A stretch of DNA of 46,636 nucleotides from Sulfuricurvum sp. (GCA_024637215.1 JAGXFM010000041.1:1-46636); one strand, 5' to 3'; positions 30,995-40,327 are shown, counted from the first letter of the stretch. Notes: a model not told the origin generated them from the letters alone. A program made the numbers and translations.

Positions 30995-32056
30995 ATGAAA
31001 AAAAAATCCTTTTTATTCTCTGTCTTTTATACGATATCAATATTATTTTCATTGTTGATAGCATTTAACTTTTTCTTCGACAGTTACGGCTTTTTTAAGA
31101 AGAACCATACGATAGATTATGCTGCACAAGCGATTGCAAACCAGAAAATTATAACCGGACTTCAAAATTATGATGATCGAATATTTCAAAAAAAAGTATT
31201 TCAAAACTTCCTACAGAAACCTCAATGTATTGTGCTCAGATCTTCTAGAAGTATGATGATCGAATCAAAAATGGTTCCGCATAACGGAGTTTTTTTCAAT
31301 CACTCCGTCTCAGGTGCAAGCATAGAAGATTATATTGCGATCATAGGTCTTTATGAGCGTAATAATGTATTACCTGCTAAAGTTATCCTAGGCATTGACC
31401 CTTGGATCTTTAATGAGAACAATACTCAAACAAGATGGAAAAGTCTCAATGATGACTATCAATACGGGCTCTCTACATTTTCATATATACAAAATAAAAA
31501 AATAGAAGAAGACAATAAAAATATCTATTTGCAGTTAATCAATTATGAAAATTTAAAAAACAATCTCTTAAATTTTCAAACTACGCTACACAATAAAAAT
31601 ACTCTAACCATTATTAGTGATGAAAATGTGGATGCTATGATTAAAAGAGGCGATGGTTCCATTGCCTTTCCCTTTAAAATAAGATATCAAAATGATGTGG
31701 AAACGAATAAATTAGCAAAAATTTACCTTGCTGCCCCGATATACAGTGTCGAAAATTTCAATAAATTATCCAATACACAATTGTTTGAACAATTAATCAC
31801 TCATTTACAAAAAAACGGGGTTGAAGTTGTCCTCTTTTTACCCCCTTATCATCCTATTGTATACCAGTACTTTTTAAACTATACGAAATACAAATACGTT
31901 CTTGAAGCTGAAAATTATTTACAAACATTGTCGCATAAACAAAATATACAACTCTTCGGATCTTACAATCCGGATTTATATGGCTTTACATCCACAGATT
32001 TTACCGATGGTATGCATGCTAAATCATACATATCTCAAAAAATTCTGCATGAATAA
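30995..32056 (+). CDS. SGNH/DltD-like periplasmic partner of the MBOAT acyltransferase
   Basis: A 353-residue protein with one N-terminal membrane anchor (SFLFSVFYTISILFSLLIAFNFFF) and a periplasmic part. It shows the layout of MBOAT-linked SGNH-like proteins: CIVLRSSRSMMIESKM (block I, GSSR in most relatives, RSSR here), VILGIDPWIFN, VVLFLPPYHPIVY, and FTDGMHAKSYIS near the end, giving the Asp-x-x-His pair. It probably relays the acyl group to the polymer. The ORF track begins 14 codons early inside the MBOAT gene; ATG 30995 follows the MBOAT stop. The gene is visibly more AT-rich and Asn/Lys/Ile-rich than its neighbours. Block I glycine is replaced by Arg, so catalysis is uncertain. Confidence 0.75.
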   Translation: MKKKSFLFSVFYTISILFSLLIAFNFFFDSYGFFKKNHTIDYAAQAIANQKIITGLQNYDDRIFQKKVFQNFLQKPQCIVLRSSRSMMIESKMVPHNGVFFNHSVSGASIEDYIAIIGLYERNNVLPAKVILGIDPWIFNENNTQTRWKSLNDDYQYGLSTFSYIQNKKIEEDNKNIYLQLINYENLKNNLLNFQTTLHNKNTLTIISDENVDAMIKRGDGSIAFPFKIRYQNDVETNKLAKIYLAAPIYSVENFNKLSNTQLFEQLITHLQKNGVEVVLFLPPYHPIVYQYFLNYTKYKYVLEAENYLQTLSHKQNIQLFGSYNPDLYGFTSTDFTDGMHAKSYISQKILHE

Positions 32057-32119
32057 TCTTTTACTTAATATTTCAGTGCAGAAGCCTCTCTATGTGATTT
32101 TTAAAATTGGATAATCCGC

Positions 32120-32125
32120 TATAAT
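32120..32125 (+). promoter_or_regulatory. -10 box of the DUF2721 gene
   Basis: TATAAT in CCGCTATAATTCACC, 33 bases before the ATG at 32158. Confidence 0.55.
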
Positions 32126-32157
32126 TCACCCACAAAGAGTTGCTTAGAGGGTGTTTG

Positions 32158-32607
32158 ATGTTACTAAATGATCTTATCGGTACATTGCAATTGGCAATCG
32201 GCCCCGTCATTCTTATTTCGGGTATCGGTTTAATCATTTTAAGTCTGACCAATCGTTTCGGGCGGATAGTCGATAGAACGCGTCAACTCTCAGTTGAATA
32301 CCGTAATACTTCAGAGACAGATCAAAAACGTATTTTATTGGAACTTGAAATACTCACGGTAAGAGCAAAAGTGATCAGAGGCAGCAATTTTTTAGCCGTC
32401 CTTAGCGTTTTATTGGTTTCATTTATTATCATCGGTTTGTTCGGGTCTGCTCTGTACCATTTTACTATGACCTATATCCTCATCATCTTGTTTATTTCCA
32501 GTATCATCAGCTTGATCCTTTCCCTTTTTTTATTCATCTACGATCTTGATCTCTCACTAAAAGCCCTTTGGATCGAACTTCCAAAAGGATTAGACAAATC
32601 CCTCTGA
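32158..32607 (+). CDS. DUF2721 family membrane protein
   Basis: A 149-residue inner-membrane protein: TM1 (about 10-33, AIGPVILISGIGLIILSL), a cytoplasmic basic loop with NRFGRIVDRTRQLSVEYR and ELEILTVRAKVIRGSN, then two helices (NFLAVLSVLLVSFIIIGLFG and TYILIILFISSIISLILSLFLFIYDL). The DRTR and RAKVIR motifs are typical of DUF2721. ATG 32158 has AGAGGG upstream and is preferred over the TTG used in the ORF track (32140). Function unknown in the whole family. Confidence 0.8.
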   Translation: MLLNDLIGTLQLAIGPVILISGIGLIILSLTNRFGRIVDRTRQLSVEYRNTSETDQKRILLELEILTVRAKVIRGSNFLAVLSVLLVSFIIIGLFGSALYHFTMTYILIILFISSIISLILSLFLFIYDLDLSLKALWIELPKGLDKSL

Positions 32608-32635
32608 GTTGCCACTGCCTTTTAAGTATAAGTCG

Positions 32636-32641
32636 TATACT
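32636..32641 (+). promoter_or_regulatory. -10 box of the small lysine-rich protein gene
   Basis: TATACT in AGTCGTATACTATGTG, 47 bases before the ATG at 32688; a dedicated promoter for a 31-residue reading frame. Confidence 0.45.
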
Positions 32642-32687
32642 ATGTGTGGAAAGTTATACGATTAACACATCTAAAAAAGGGGATATT

Positions 32688-32783
32688 ATGGCAAAAGGTC
32701 AAGATTCAAAAAAAGCGGTTAAAAAAGCACCGACCAAAACGTTAAAAGAAAAACGCACTGACAAAAATTCGAAAAAAAGTTAG
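32688..32783 (+). CDS. Small lysine-rich basic protein (31 residues)
   Basis: MAKGQDSKKAVKKAPTKTL and on to KNSKKS: about a third of the residues are lysine, no hydrophobic core, so probably disordered and nucleic-acid or ribosome associated. It has a very strong Shine-Dalgarno (AAAAAGGGGA) seven bases before the ATG and its own -10 box. I recall similar MAKGQ...KTLKEKR mini-proteins across unrelated bacteria, mostly unannotated. The ORF track shows it only as the tail of a longer spurious frame (32568-32783). Confidence 0.75.
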   Translation: MAKGQDSKKAVKKAPTKTLKEKRTDKNSKKS

Positions 32784-32862
32784 AGATTAGGAATAATTCA
32801 AAAACTCACCTTAACTCAGGAGCCTATAGGCAGTCGTCCTCTTTAAGAAACAGCATTTGCGC

Positions 32863-32868
32863 TATAAT
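32863..32868 (+). promoter_or_regulatory. -10 box of uvrB
   Basis: TATAAT in TTGCGCTATAATTGCG, 28 bases before the uvrB TTG start. No SOS (LexA) box is visible nearby, in line with the absence of LexA in Campylobacterota. Confidence 0.6.
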
Positions 32869-32895
32869 TGCGAATATTTATTATAGGGTTACTCA

Positions 32896-34869
32896 TTGCC
32901 GATTTTTAAAGTCCATACCCCCTATCAACCTGCCGGCGATCAGCCCGTTGCTATCGATGCTCTCGCATCGGGCATTAAAAACGGCGAACGCTATGTAGCC
33001 TTAGAAGGTGTCACGGGTAGCGGAAAGACATATACAATGGCGAAGGTGATTGAGAGCGTTCAGCTGCCGACTATCATCATGACCCACAACAAAACATTGG
33101 CGGCACAGCTATACAGTGAGTTTAGAAGTTTCTTCCCAGAAAACCATGTCGAGTATTTTGTCAGTTACTACGATTATTATCAGCCCGAAGCCTACATCCC
33201 CCGCCAAGATTTGTTTATCGAAAAAGACAGTTCGATCAATGATGAGTTGGAGCGGCTTCGCCTCTCTGCCACCGCGAATCTCCTCAGCTATGATGACGTC
33301 ATCGTGGTCGCTTCCGTCTCTGCCAACTACGGGCTCGGTGATCCGGAAGAGTATGAGAAGATGGTGCAAGTTATCGCCATCGGTGATGAGATCAACCAAA
33401 AAAAGCTCCTCCTACGCCTCGTTGAGATGGGGTACGCCCGAAACGACACCTATTTCGAGGGCGGTCACTTTCGGGTGAACGGGGAAGTCGTCGATATCTA
33501 TCCCCCTTACTGGCAGGATCAAGCGGTGCGGATCGAATTTTTTGGGGATGAAGTGGAGCGCTTAACCTTTTTTGAGCCTCTCAGCAACACGATGACCGAA
33601 AAGCAAGAGACGGTCACGATCTACGCTACCAGCCAATTTGCCGTCGGTCAAGAGAAACTCTCCCGCGCGATCAAGCGGATCGAAGATGAACTCGGGGAAC
33701 GGCTGAATGAACTCGATAAACAGGGGAAAATCGTCGAAGCACAGCGGCTCAAACAACGATGTGAATTTGACCTCGAAATGTTACAGGCGACGGGGATGTG
33801 TAAGGGGGTCGAAAACTACTCCCGCCATCTCACCGATAAACTTCCCGGTGAAGCCCCTTATACATTGCTCGATTATTTCACCCTCCATCACGATAAGTTT
33901 CTCATTATCGTCGATGAGAGCCATGTGAGTTTGCCTCAATTTCGGGGGATGTTTGCAGGGGATCGAAGCCGTAAAGAGGTACTCGTCGATTACGGATTCC
34001 GCCTCCCGAGTGCCCTCGATAACCGTCCTCTGATGATCGATGAGTTTTTGAACAAAGCGCCTCACTATATGTTCGTCTCCGCAACACCCTCAGCGCAAGA
34101 GATCGATATCAGTACCACCATCGCCCATCAAATTATCCGTCCTACCGGATTGCTCGATCCGATTATCACGATCAAACCGAGTGAAAATCAGGTCGAAGAT
34201 TTGCACGATGAGATTAAAAAAACCGTCGCTCTTGGGGATCGGGTTCTCGTCACCGTACTCACCAAAAAAATGGCCGAAGCCCTCACGAAATACCTCGCCG
34301 ATTTGGGGATCAAGGTGCAGTATATGCACTCCGAGATCGATGCTATCGAACGCAATCAGATTATCCGTGGTCTACGGGTCGGGGATTTCGACGTCCTTAT
34401 CGGAATCAATCTCCTGCGTGAGGGGCTTGACCTTCCCGAAGTGAGTCTCGTAGCGATTTTAGATGCCGATAAAGAGGGATTTCTCCGCTCTGAAACCGCT
34501 CTCGTTCAAACCATCGGACGCGCCGCGCGGAATGAACACGGACGGGTTATTTTGTATGCGCAAAAGATTACCGGATCGATGGAGCGCGCCATTGCCAAAA
34601 CAACGGCACGACGAGAAACCCAAGAGGCGTATAACACCGAACACGGCATTACCCCAACCACCACTAAACGCTCGCTTGATGAGAATCTCAAACTCGAAGA
34701 TGTCGGCGATTTATACAACCGCTCCAAAAAAGCAAAAACCCTCCCTGCGGCGGAACGTAAAAAACTGATCGAAGAGCTGAATCTCAAAATGAGAGAAGCC
34801 GCTAAAAAACTCGAATTCGAAGAAGCCGCACGACTGCGCGATGAAATAGCAAAAATAAGGAAACTCTAA
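32896..34869 (+). CDS. uvrB: Excinuclease ABC subunit B
   Basis: UvrB is the damage-verifying helicase-like subunit of nucleotide excision repair. 657 residues. Seen: Walker [14 protein letters not shown], the beta-hairpin [47 protein letters not shown] (motif II), [30 protein letters not shown] and [14 protein letters not shown] (motifs V/VI), and a C-terminal UVR domain LRDEIAKI that binds UvrC. Starts with TTG at 32896 behind AGGG. Three bases upstream of the DedA gene, which it probably carries along on its transcript. Confidence 0.97.
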   Translation: MPIFKVHTPYQPAGDQPVAIDALASGIKNGERYVALEGVTGSGKTYTMAKVIESVQLPTIIMTHNKTLAAQLYSEFRSFFPENHVEYFVSYYDYYQPEAYIPRQDLFIEKDSSINDELERLRLSATANLLSYDDVIVVASVSANYGLGDPEEYEKMVQVIAIGDEINQKKLLLRLVEMGYARNDTYFEGGHFRVNGEVVDIYPPYWQDQAVRIEFFGDEVERLTFFEPLSNTMTEKQETVTIYATSQFAVGQEKLSRAIKRIEDELGERLNELDKQGKIVEAQRLKQRCEFDLEMLQATGMCKGVENYSRHLTDKLPGEAPYTLLDYFTLHHDKFLIIVDESHVSLPQFRGMFAGDRSRKEVLVDYGFRLPSALDNRPLMIDEFLNKAPHYMFVSATPSAQEIDISTTIAHQIIRPTGLLDPIITIKPSENQVEDLHDEIKKTVALGDRVLVTVLTKKMAEALTKYLADLGIKVQYMHSEIDAIERNQIIRGLRVGDFDVLIGINLLREGLDLPEVSLVAILDADKEGFLRSETALVQTIGRAARNEHGRVILYAQKITGSMERAIAKTTARRETQEAYNTEHGITPTTTKRSLDENLKLEDVGDLYNRSKKAKTLPAAERKKLIEELNLKMREAAKKLEFEEAARLRDEIAKIRKL

Positions 34870-34872
34870 TTT

Positions 34873-35436
34873 ATGGATGACATGCTCACTAATTTATCGA
34901 CCTATGGATACATCGTTTTATTCTTCTACTCATTGGGAGCGGGATTCGTCGCCCTTTTGGGTGCAGGGGTACTCAGTTTTATGGGGAAAATGGATATTTC
35001 ACTCTCTATTACGATCGCTATGATTGCCAATTTCATCGGGGATTCGTTGATGTTTTATATGTCTCGATACCATAAGCGTGAAATGATGGAGTACTTTAAA
35101 AAGCACCGTCGAAAACTCGCCTTTTCTCATCTCCTGCTCAAACGAAACGGCTCTTGGATCATCGTCGTTAAAAAGTTTATCTACGGGCTTAAAACCCTTG
35201 TCCCTTTAGCCATCGGATTAACCAAGTACGATTTTTGGAAATTCAGTGCTTATAATGCACTCGGTGCGGCTATCTGGGCCGTCGTCGTCGGCGGGGGAAG
35301 CTATCTCTTCGGCGGAGCACTTCTTAAAGGGTATGATATGGTAGCCGATAAGCCCTATCTTGCTCCCCTCATGCTCGTCGTTATCGGCGGAGCGGTATGG
35401 TTTTATCTCTCATCGGCGACCAAGAAAAAAGGTTAA
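34873..35436 (+). CDS. DedA-family membrane protein
   Basis: A 187-residue polytopic protein with four to five hydrophobic stretches. Family features: ALLGAGVLSFMGKMD, IANFIGDSLMFYMSRYHKREMMEYF, and KKFIYGLKTLVPLAIGLTKYDFWKFSAYNALGAAIWAVVV, the conserved re-entrant/amphipathic region. DedA proteins take part in undecaprenyl-phosphate or phospholipid recycling and proton-dependent envelope homeostasis; which applies here is unknown. AGGAAA from the end of uvrB serves as ribosome site. Its stop shares TTAA with the convergent PBP1A stop. Confidence 0.88.
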   Translation: MDDMLTNLSTYGYIVLFFYSLGAGFVALLGAGVLSFMGKMDISLSITIAMIANFIGDSLMFYMSRYHKREMMEYFKKHRRKLAFSHLLLKRNGSWIIVVKKFIYGLKTLVPLAIGLTKYDFWKFSAYNALGAAIWAVVVGGGSYLFGGALLKGYDMVADKPYLAPLMLVVIGGAVWFYLSSATKKKG

Positions 35437-37436
35437 AATAACAACTTCTCTTCGGTTTTCGGTGCCTCTTCCTGAGTCACATCCGGTGCTAGCGAAGTAT
35501 CGGTAAACGTTTCACTTCCGTTTTGATCATCCATAGGGGCTTGATACACTCCCGCAGGGACATCAAAATAACGTTTGGTATTCGGATAAATACGTAACAT
35601 ATCTTCATAATAATAACGGAAAACTGGCCCTGCAGCACGTCCCCCTGTCTCGCTTCGGCGCATCGGGGTATTGTTATCATGCCCAAACCAGACTACGGTT
35701 TCTACGGTCGGAGAATAGCCGACAAACCATGCATCGACATTTTTATTGGTCGTTCCCGTTTTACCGGCTATCTCTATACCGCCGACACGCGCGGCCGTTC
35801 CGGTACCGTGATTCACGACATCTTTGAGAATCGAGGTCATTAAATAAATTTGCTGCGGTGTATTGACTTGACGGCTTTTGTTTTCATACTGAATCGTCTC
35901 CCCTTTTGGGGTGATCACTTGTCGTACCAGCATCGGATTCGTGAGTGCCCCTCCGCTGGCAAACATCGTATAATATTTTGCTAAATCGATAGGAGAGATG
36001 GAGATTGTCCCCAATGCTATAGAGAGATCGGGAGGAAGGTTTTCAACAATACCGTAACGTCTCAAGCCGTCGGTAATGTTCCCAAATCCCATGTCACTCA
36101 CCATATTGATCGTTGCGAGGTTACGTGAATGGGTGAGTGCATCGCGAATTGTCACCATCCCTTTGTACTCGTTTTTATAGTTTTTCGGCTGCCATGTTTT
36201 CTCTTCACCGTTGTCACCGGAATACGTATACGTACGGGCGATATCGGGTACCATCGAAGAGGGAGACATACCGCTGTCAAGTGCAACCTGATAAATAAAC
36301 GGTTTAAAGGCCGATCCGGGTTGACGTTTTGCCTGTGTCACACGGTTGTAGGGGCTGAGGGCATAATCATACCCCCCCACCATCGCCAAAATTTCTCCCG
36401 TATGAGGGTTCAGACTGATAAGGGCGCCGTTGAGCTGACGCTGCATATTCTCGTCCAAATCACCCGCTTCCTGCGCCCGTTTTAAAATCTCGTTACGACC
36501 TGACTGAAGAGCTTTATATCCTGCTTCCTGAAGACGCATATCGATAGTTGTGTAAACTTTATACCCACCACTGCGAATATCAGGGAATGCGTCGCCGAGT
36601 TGACGCATCACCTCATCGATAATATAGGGACCCGAATTTTTACTAAGGGTGTCATTGTAGACTTTCGGCCGCTCTTGTGTCGATTTTTCATAGGTTGCTT
36701 GATCGATCCATCCCAACTCATACATCCGTCCAATGACACGATTAGCGCGTCCTAAACATAACTCATAGTTTCGAGTGGGAGAATAGAAATTTGGAGCTTT
36801 TGGAAGCCCTACAAGCATCGCGATCTCTTTTAGGGTTAACTCTTTGAGAGGTTTACGGAAATAGCCGTCTGATGCCGTTTTAATCCCGTAATACCCATGC
36901 CCTAAATAAATTTCATTAAAATAGCGCTCTAAAATCTCCTCTTTCGAGAGTTCTTGCTCAATTCGTATGGCGTACAAAACCTCTTTAAATTTACGGGAGA
37001 ATTTTTTCTCACGATTGAGAAGGGTATTTTTAACCAACTGTTGAGTGATGGTACTCGCCCCTTCTTTGAGTTTTCCCGCGCTTACGTCTTTGATGATCGC
37101 CCGCATTATCGCATCGGGATTAACCCCGCCATGCTCAAAAAACATCGTATCTTCAATCGCCAAAAGGGCCTCAATTAACCTTGGGGGGATATTTTCATAC
37201 GAGACATAGTAACGGTGCTCATCACTAAAAAGATTGGCGATTTTATTCCCGTTACGATCATAAACTTCCGTTGTCAAACGGGGCTGATATTTGATCAGTT
37301 TTTGGGTTTCGTATTCAAAAGTGTAGATAAGGTACCCTAAAAACACAACCGGAATCATCACAATGATTCCCAGACCAATGAGCATATATTTTCTCATTCT
37401 TGTCCGTAGCGATACTTCTTCATAGGAGTTGATCAA
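35433..37436 (-). CDS. Penicillin-binding protein 1A (bifunctional transglycosylase/transpeptidase)
   Basis: A class A PBP that polymerises and cross-links peptidoglycan. 667 residues: short cytoplasmic tail, one TM (about 17-38), glycosyltransferase family 51 domain (about 60-230, catalytic EDTMFFEHGGVNP, GASTITQQLVKN, EIYLGHGYYGI), and transpeptidase domain (about 300-620) with SxxK in PGSAFKPFIYQ, SRN in THSRNLATIN and KTGTTN. Start is TTG, overlapping the ABC gene stop (TTGA), with AGAGGA upstream; ATG 37397 is an alternative without a good ribosome site. Last gene of the alaS-led operon. Confidence 0.95.
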   Translation of the reverse strand: MINSYEEVSLRTRMRKYMLIGLGIIVMIPVVFLGYLIYTFEYETQKLIKYQPRLTTEVYDRNGNKIANLFSDEHRYYVSYENIPPRLIEALLAIEDTMFFEHGGVNPDAIMRAIIKDVSAGKLKEGASTITQQLVKNTLLNREKKFSRKFKEVLYAIRIEQELSKEEILERYFNEIYLGHGYYGIKTASDGYFRKPLKELTLKEIAMLVGLPKAPNFYSPTRNYELCLGRANRVIGRMYELGWIDQATYEKSTQERPKVYNDTLSKNSGPYIIDEVMRQLGDAFPDIRSGGYKVYTTIDMRLQEAGYKALQSGRNEILKRAQEAGDLDENMQRQLNGALISLNPHTGEILAMVGGYDYALSPYNRVTQAKRQPGSAFKPFIYQVALDSGMSPSSMVPDIARTYTYSGDNGEEKTWQPKNYKNEYKGMVTIRDALTHSRNLATINMVSDMGFGNITDGLRRYGIVENLPPDLSIALGTISISPIDLAKYYTMFASGGALTNPMLVRQVITPKGETIQYENKSRQVNTPQQIYLMTSILKDVVNHGTGTAARVGGIEIAGKTGTTNKNVDAWFVGYSPTVETVVWFGHDNNTPMRRSETGGRAAGPVFRYYYEDMLRIYPNTKRYFDVPAGVYQAPMDDQNGSETFTDTSLAPDVTQEEAPKTEEKLLF

Positions 37437-38131
37437 TTTCTAAATCCTCTGGTTTTAAATTCAGCGTTTATGAGCGCTTGGGTATACCCCTCTTTGGGGG
37501 AGGCAATGACATCCGCCATTTTTCCTGCCTCAATCACGAGACCGTTTCGAAGAATACAAATATCTTCGCATAATGCCGATGCAACACTCATATCGTGAGT
37601 CACAAACAGCATCGAAAACTCCATTGATTCTTGTAATGTTTTTAATAATGTAATCATAGCCTCTTTTGAAGAAGGATCCAGTCCGGTTGTCGGCTCATCG
37701 AGTAACAACAGTTTCGGGTTTGAGCCTAAAGCGATTGCGACTACAACCCTCTGAAGCTGTCCCCCTGAGAGCTCGGGGGGAAATCGCTCCAAAAGGATTT
37801 CATCTAAATCCAATAGGGCAAAAAGCTCTCGACTTCTCTCGTGAGAGAGAAACATCTGATCTTTAATTCGCGTAAGCGGTGAAAGTGCCGTAAATGGATT
37901 TTGGGGAACAAGAGAGAGTGTTTGCCCCCTCTTCCACTCAAAATCAGATCGTTTTTCGAATAAAACTTCCAATGTCGGATCCAAAATTCCCAATAGAGCT
38001 TTGAGCGTCAACGATTTGCCGCTCCCGCTTTCTCCCACCAATGCCAACGAACGTCGAATCTCAAATGAAATATCCACTAACCTCGTATCTTTATGGGCAA
38101 TCTTAAGCCGATCAATATGAATACAATTCAT
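37433..38131 (-). CDS. ABC transporter ATP-binding protein, peptide/nickel (DppD/OppD) type
   Basis: A 232-residue ATPase: Walker A VGESGSGKSLTLKALLG, Q-loop SLVPQNPFTALSPL, signature LSGGQLQRVVVAIAL, Walker B LLLLDEPTTGLDPSS, H-loop LFVTHDMSVASALCED. The PQNPFTALSPL Q-loop and DPSSKEAM pattern place it near the oligopeptide/nickel import group. It lacks the C-terminal oligopeptide extension and there is no permease or binding-protein gene next to it, so its membrane partner must be elsewhere or it has another role. It lies four bases after bioF and overlaps the PBP1A start. Confidence 0.88.
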   Translation of the reverse strand: MNCIHIDRLKIAHKDTRLVDISFEIRRSLALVGESGSGKSLTLKALLGILDPTLEVLFEKRSDFEWKRGQTLSLVPQNPFTALSPLTRIKDQMFLSHERSRELFALLDLDEILLERFPPELSGGQLQRVVVAIALGSNPKLLLLDEPTTGLDPSSKEAMITLLKTLQESMEFSMLFVTHDMSVASALCEDICILRNGLVIEAGKMADVIASPKEGYTQALINAEFKTRGFRN

Positions 38132-38135
38132 CTTA

Positions 38136-39245
38136 TTATTTTACCCAAATCTGTGTTAAACGCTCACACACCTGAACTAAAACTGCCTCATCCATATCAA
38201 GTCGTGCAATAAGGCGAAGTATCGCTTTTTTCACCGTCGGTTGACGAATGGCTCCTACGTCTATTCCCAACTCATTTTTTAACCGCTTTTGGAGTTCTAC
38301 CACTTCACGGTTGTCCCCGATTTCAATCGGGACGATCAATCCGGGTACGTCAATCCCGAGTATTTCATGGACAATGCGTTGACGAATCTTTATTTTTTCG
38401 CGCAGAATTTTTGCGTTTGTTTGGATAAATTCGAGTGAATGGTGCGCCAATGCCGTATCATAGAGTGAGGGTGCCGTGGCATAGATCACATTTTTTGCGC
38501 GGTTAATCAAATACTCGCTGATATGAGCGGAAGAGAGGACATAGGCTCCGAAACTTCCGTACGCTTTTCCTAATGTTCCCATTTTGATCATGAGCGGTGT
38601 CGGTGCAATAGTATAGTAATCGAGTATCCCCATCAAATGCTCACCGATCACACCGCTGCTGTGCGCTTCATCCAAAATCAAAATCGCTTCATGTGCAATG
38701 GCGAGCTCAATGATCTCTCGTGAGACACAATCACCCCCCATCGAGTAGATCCCCTCAACTGCCACTACCATCCGTTTCCCATGTGAACGAATCAGTTCTT
38801 TTTCCAATGCACTCACATCGTTATGAGGAAAAAAAACAACTTCTCCCTCACACATACGCGATCCTGCAACCCCGCTGGCGTGATACTCCTCATCCATTAG
38901 GAGAACATCCCCCTTGCGCACAAGCGCTTCGATGAGACCGATATTGGCGTTAAAGCCGCTCCCCATCACGATCCCCGCTTCAAATCCGTTAGCCGTACAT
39001 AATGCACGCTCAAAGGCGGCATGAATCGGATGATAGCCGTTGACTAACATCGAAGCTTTCGGAGCATGATCAGGGTACGCAGAGAGGGTATCACACGCTT
39101 TAAGATGGAGTTCTCTGTTCTCAGCAAGTCCCAAATAATCGTTTGATGCGGCATCAATGAGTGCGCTATCACGAATATGGCGTTCACGATATCTGCCTGA
39201 GCGTTTGAGGGCTTTGAGTTCACTCTCGTATGGATGATTCATCAT
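38136..39245 (-). CDS. bioF: 8-amino-7-oxononanoate synthase-like PLP enzyme (BioF family)
   Basis: Alpha-oxoamine synthase family; BioF condenses pimeloyl-CoA/ACP with alanine in biotin synthesis. 369 residues. Seen: NDYLGLAENREL, SGFNANIGLIEAL, LDEAHSSGVIGEHLMG (Asp and His that hold PLP) and the Schiff-base lysine in GTLGKAYGSFGAYV. Closest relatives BioF and Kbl (2-amino-3-ketobutyrate CoA ligase) share these; length and the short N-terminus favour BioF. No other bio gene is in the window. The ATG at 39245 overlaps the maf stop (ATGA); the ORF-track start 40 codons earlier is inside maf. Confidence 0.85.
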   Translation of the reverse strand: MMNHPYESELKALKRSGRYRERHIRDSALIDAASNDYLGLAENRELHLKACDTLSAYPDHAPKASMLVNGYHPIHAAFERALCTANGFEAGIVMGSGFNANIGLIEALVRKGDVLLMDEEYHASGVAGSRMCEGEVVFFPHNDVSALEKELIRSHGKRMVVAVEGIYSMGGDCVSREIIELAIAHEAILILDEAHSSGVIGEHLMGILDYYTIAPTPLMIKMGTLGKAYGSFGAYVLSSAHISEYLINRAKNVIYATAPSLYDTALAHHSLEFIQTNAKILREKIKIRQRIVHEILGIDVPGLIVPIEIGDNREVVELQKRLKNELGIDVGAIRQPTVKKAILRLIARLDMDEAVLVQVCERLTQIWVK

Positions 39246-39787
39246 AAAAACGGCTTTAGTACTTCGACACAAAGTCCCATCGCCGTACTCTCGTAACCTC
39301 GTACTTCGCGAATGTAAGGTTTGCAAAACCCCTCTACCATACAGGCTCCTGCTTTTCCTCGCCACTCACCGCTTCGGAGATAGTTCTCAATATCCTGAGG
39401 ATCAAACACATCGAAAAAATAATGTGTTGAGGAAATATCTATCAACTCTAGCGTCGGCATCTTATAAATCATACAGGTAATAATCGCCACTTCCGAACCG
39501 CTTTGAGTCTCCAAAATCATCCGTGCATCCGCTTCGTCTTTTGCTTTCCGTAAAATCTTACCGTGCGTGCTCACCACCGTATCGGCAATCAACAGAGGAT
39601 AGTCACTGCAACCGAATTGTTCTAAATTAACGCGGTATTTTCCGAGGGTCGCTTGGTAAACAAAGTTTTTAGGAGAGGAGGCGAGTATAGAGTCTTCGTC
39701 AAAATCGACTGACTCTTGCAGATAAGGGATACCCGCCGCTCTTAGAAGTTCGGCACGAGTAATAGAGGAGGACGCTAAGCGTATCAT
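39242..39787 (-). CDS. maf: Maf family nucleoside triphosphate pyrophosphatase
   Basis: Maf proteins hydrolyse non-canonical or methylated nucleoside triphosphates (dTTP/UTP or m7GTP types) and affect septum formation when overproduced. The 181-residue product has the N-terminal LASSSITRAELLRAAGI, the catalytic aspartate in LIADTVVS, and GKAGACMVEGFCKPYIREVRGYES near the C-terminus in place of the usual GKAG(A/G)Y.IQG motif. Three bases separate it from the CopD-like gene and it overlaps bioF. Confidence 0.9.
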   Translation of the reverse strand: MIRLASSSITRAELLRAAGIPYLQESVDFDEDSILASSPKNFVYQATLGKYRVNLEQFGCSDYPLLIADTVVSTHGKILRKAKDEADARMILETQSGSEVAIITCMIYKMPTLELIDISSTHYFFDVFDPQDIENYLRSGEWRGKAGACMVEGFCKPYIREVRGYESTAMGLCVEVLKPFL

Positions 39788-39790
39788 GCT

Positions 39791-40327
39791 TTAATAGGCG
39801 TTTCGGAGGACCACACCGATATAAATAGCGGTAACACCCAACACGATATTCAATGGAACCATGGTTTTAGCAATCAATCCCAGCATATTTTTAGCCTCTT
39901 CAAGATTTCCCGTTTTTAACGCTTTTTCCGCTTTTGCTCTGCGCCACATCATAGCGCCCAAATTCAATGCCATAATGAGCCAAATCGCCTCTTTGATGTG
40001 AACGGTGTTGTAAATACTCATCGCATAGTCATCGATAACATTGCCCGATGCATCTACCGCTGCCGCACGAAATCCGAGACCGACCGCCATCAAAACCGCC
40101 GTGATGATAAGGAGAATAACAAACGGCGTTACGATAGTAAAAAGACGTTTCAGCGTATGGGCCGCACGCTCTAAACGGAGTTTTGGATCGCTAATGAGTG
40201 CGAGTGACTGGTGTGTTGCAAATCGGATAGCGATCATCCCCCCGACCCAAATGACGGCACTGATGACGTGTAAAAAAACGATGAGAGTACGATGATGCGC
40301 AAACGTTTCAACCAAAAATTCTTTCAT
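39791..40327 (-). CDS. CopD-like four-helix membrane protein
   Basis: A 178-residue inner-membrane protein with four predicted helices: LIVFLHVISAVIWVGGMIAIRFA, LFTIVTPFVILLIITAVLMAVG, KEAIWLIMALNLGAMMW, and VPLNIVLGVTAIYIGVVL. The first helix HVISAVIWVGG with paired His is typical of the CopD/DUF superfamily whose members bind heme or copper. No copper-resistance gene is next to it. Its ATG overlaps the alaS stop (TAATG). Confidence 0.72.
   Translation of the reverse strand: MKEFLVETFAHHRTLIVFLHVISAVIWVGGMIAIRFATHQSLALISDPKLRLERAAHTLKRLFTIVTPFVILLIITAVLMAVGLGFRAAAVDASGNVIDDYAMSIYNTVHIKEAIWLIMALNLGAMMWRRAKAEKALKTGNLEEAKNMLGLIAKTMVPLNIVLGVTAIYIGVVLRNAY

Noticed and set aside
32140-32157. TTG start of the DUF2721 ORF as given in the ORF track
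   Set aside because: The ATG at 32158 has AGAGGG upstream and starts the first helix in the usual place; the extra MLRGCL is the ribosome-site region.
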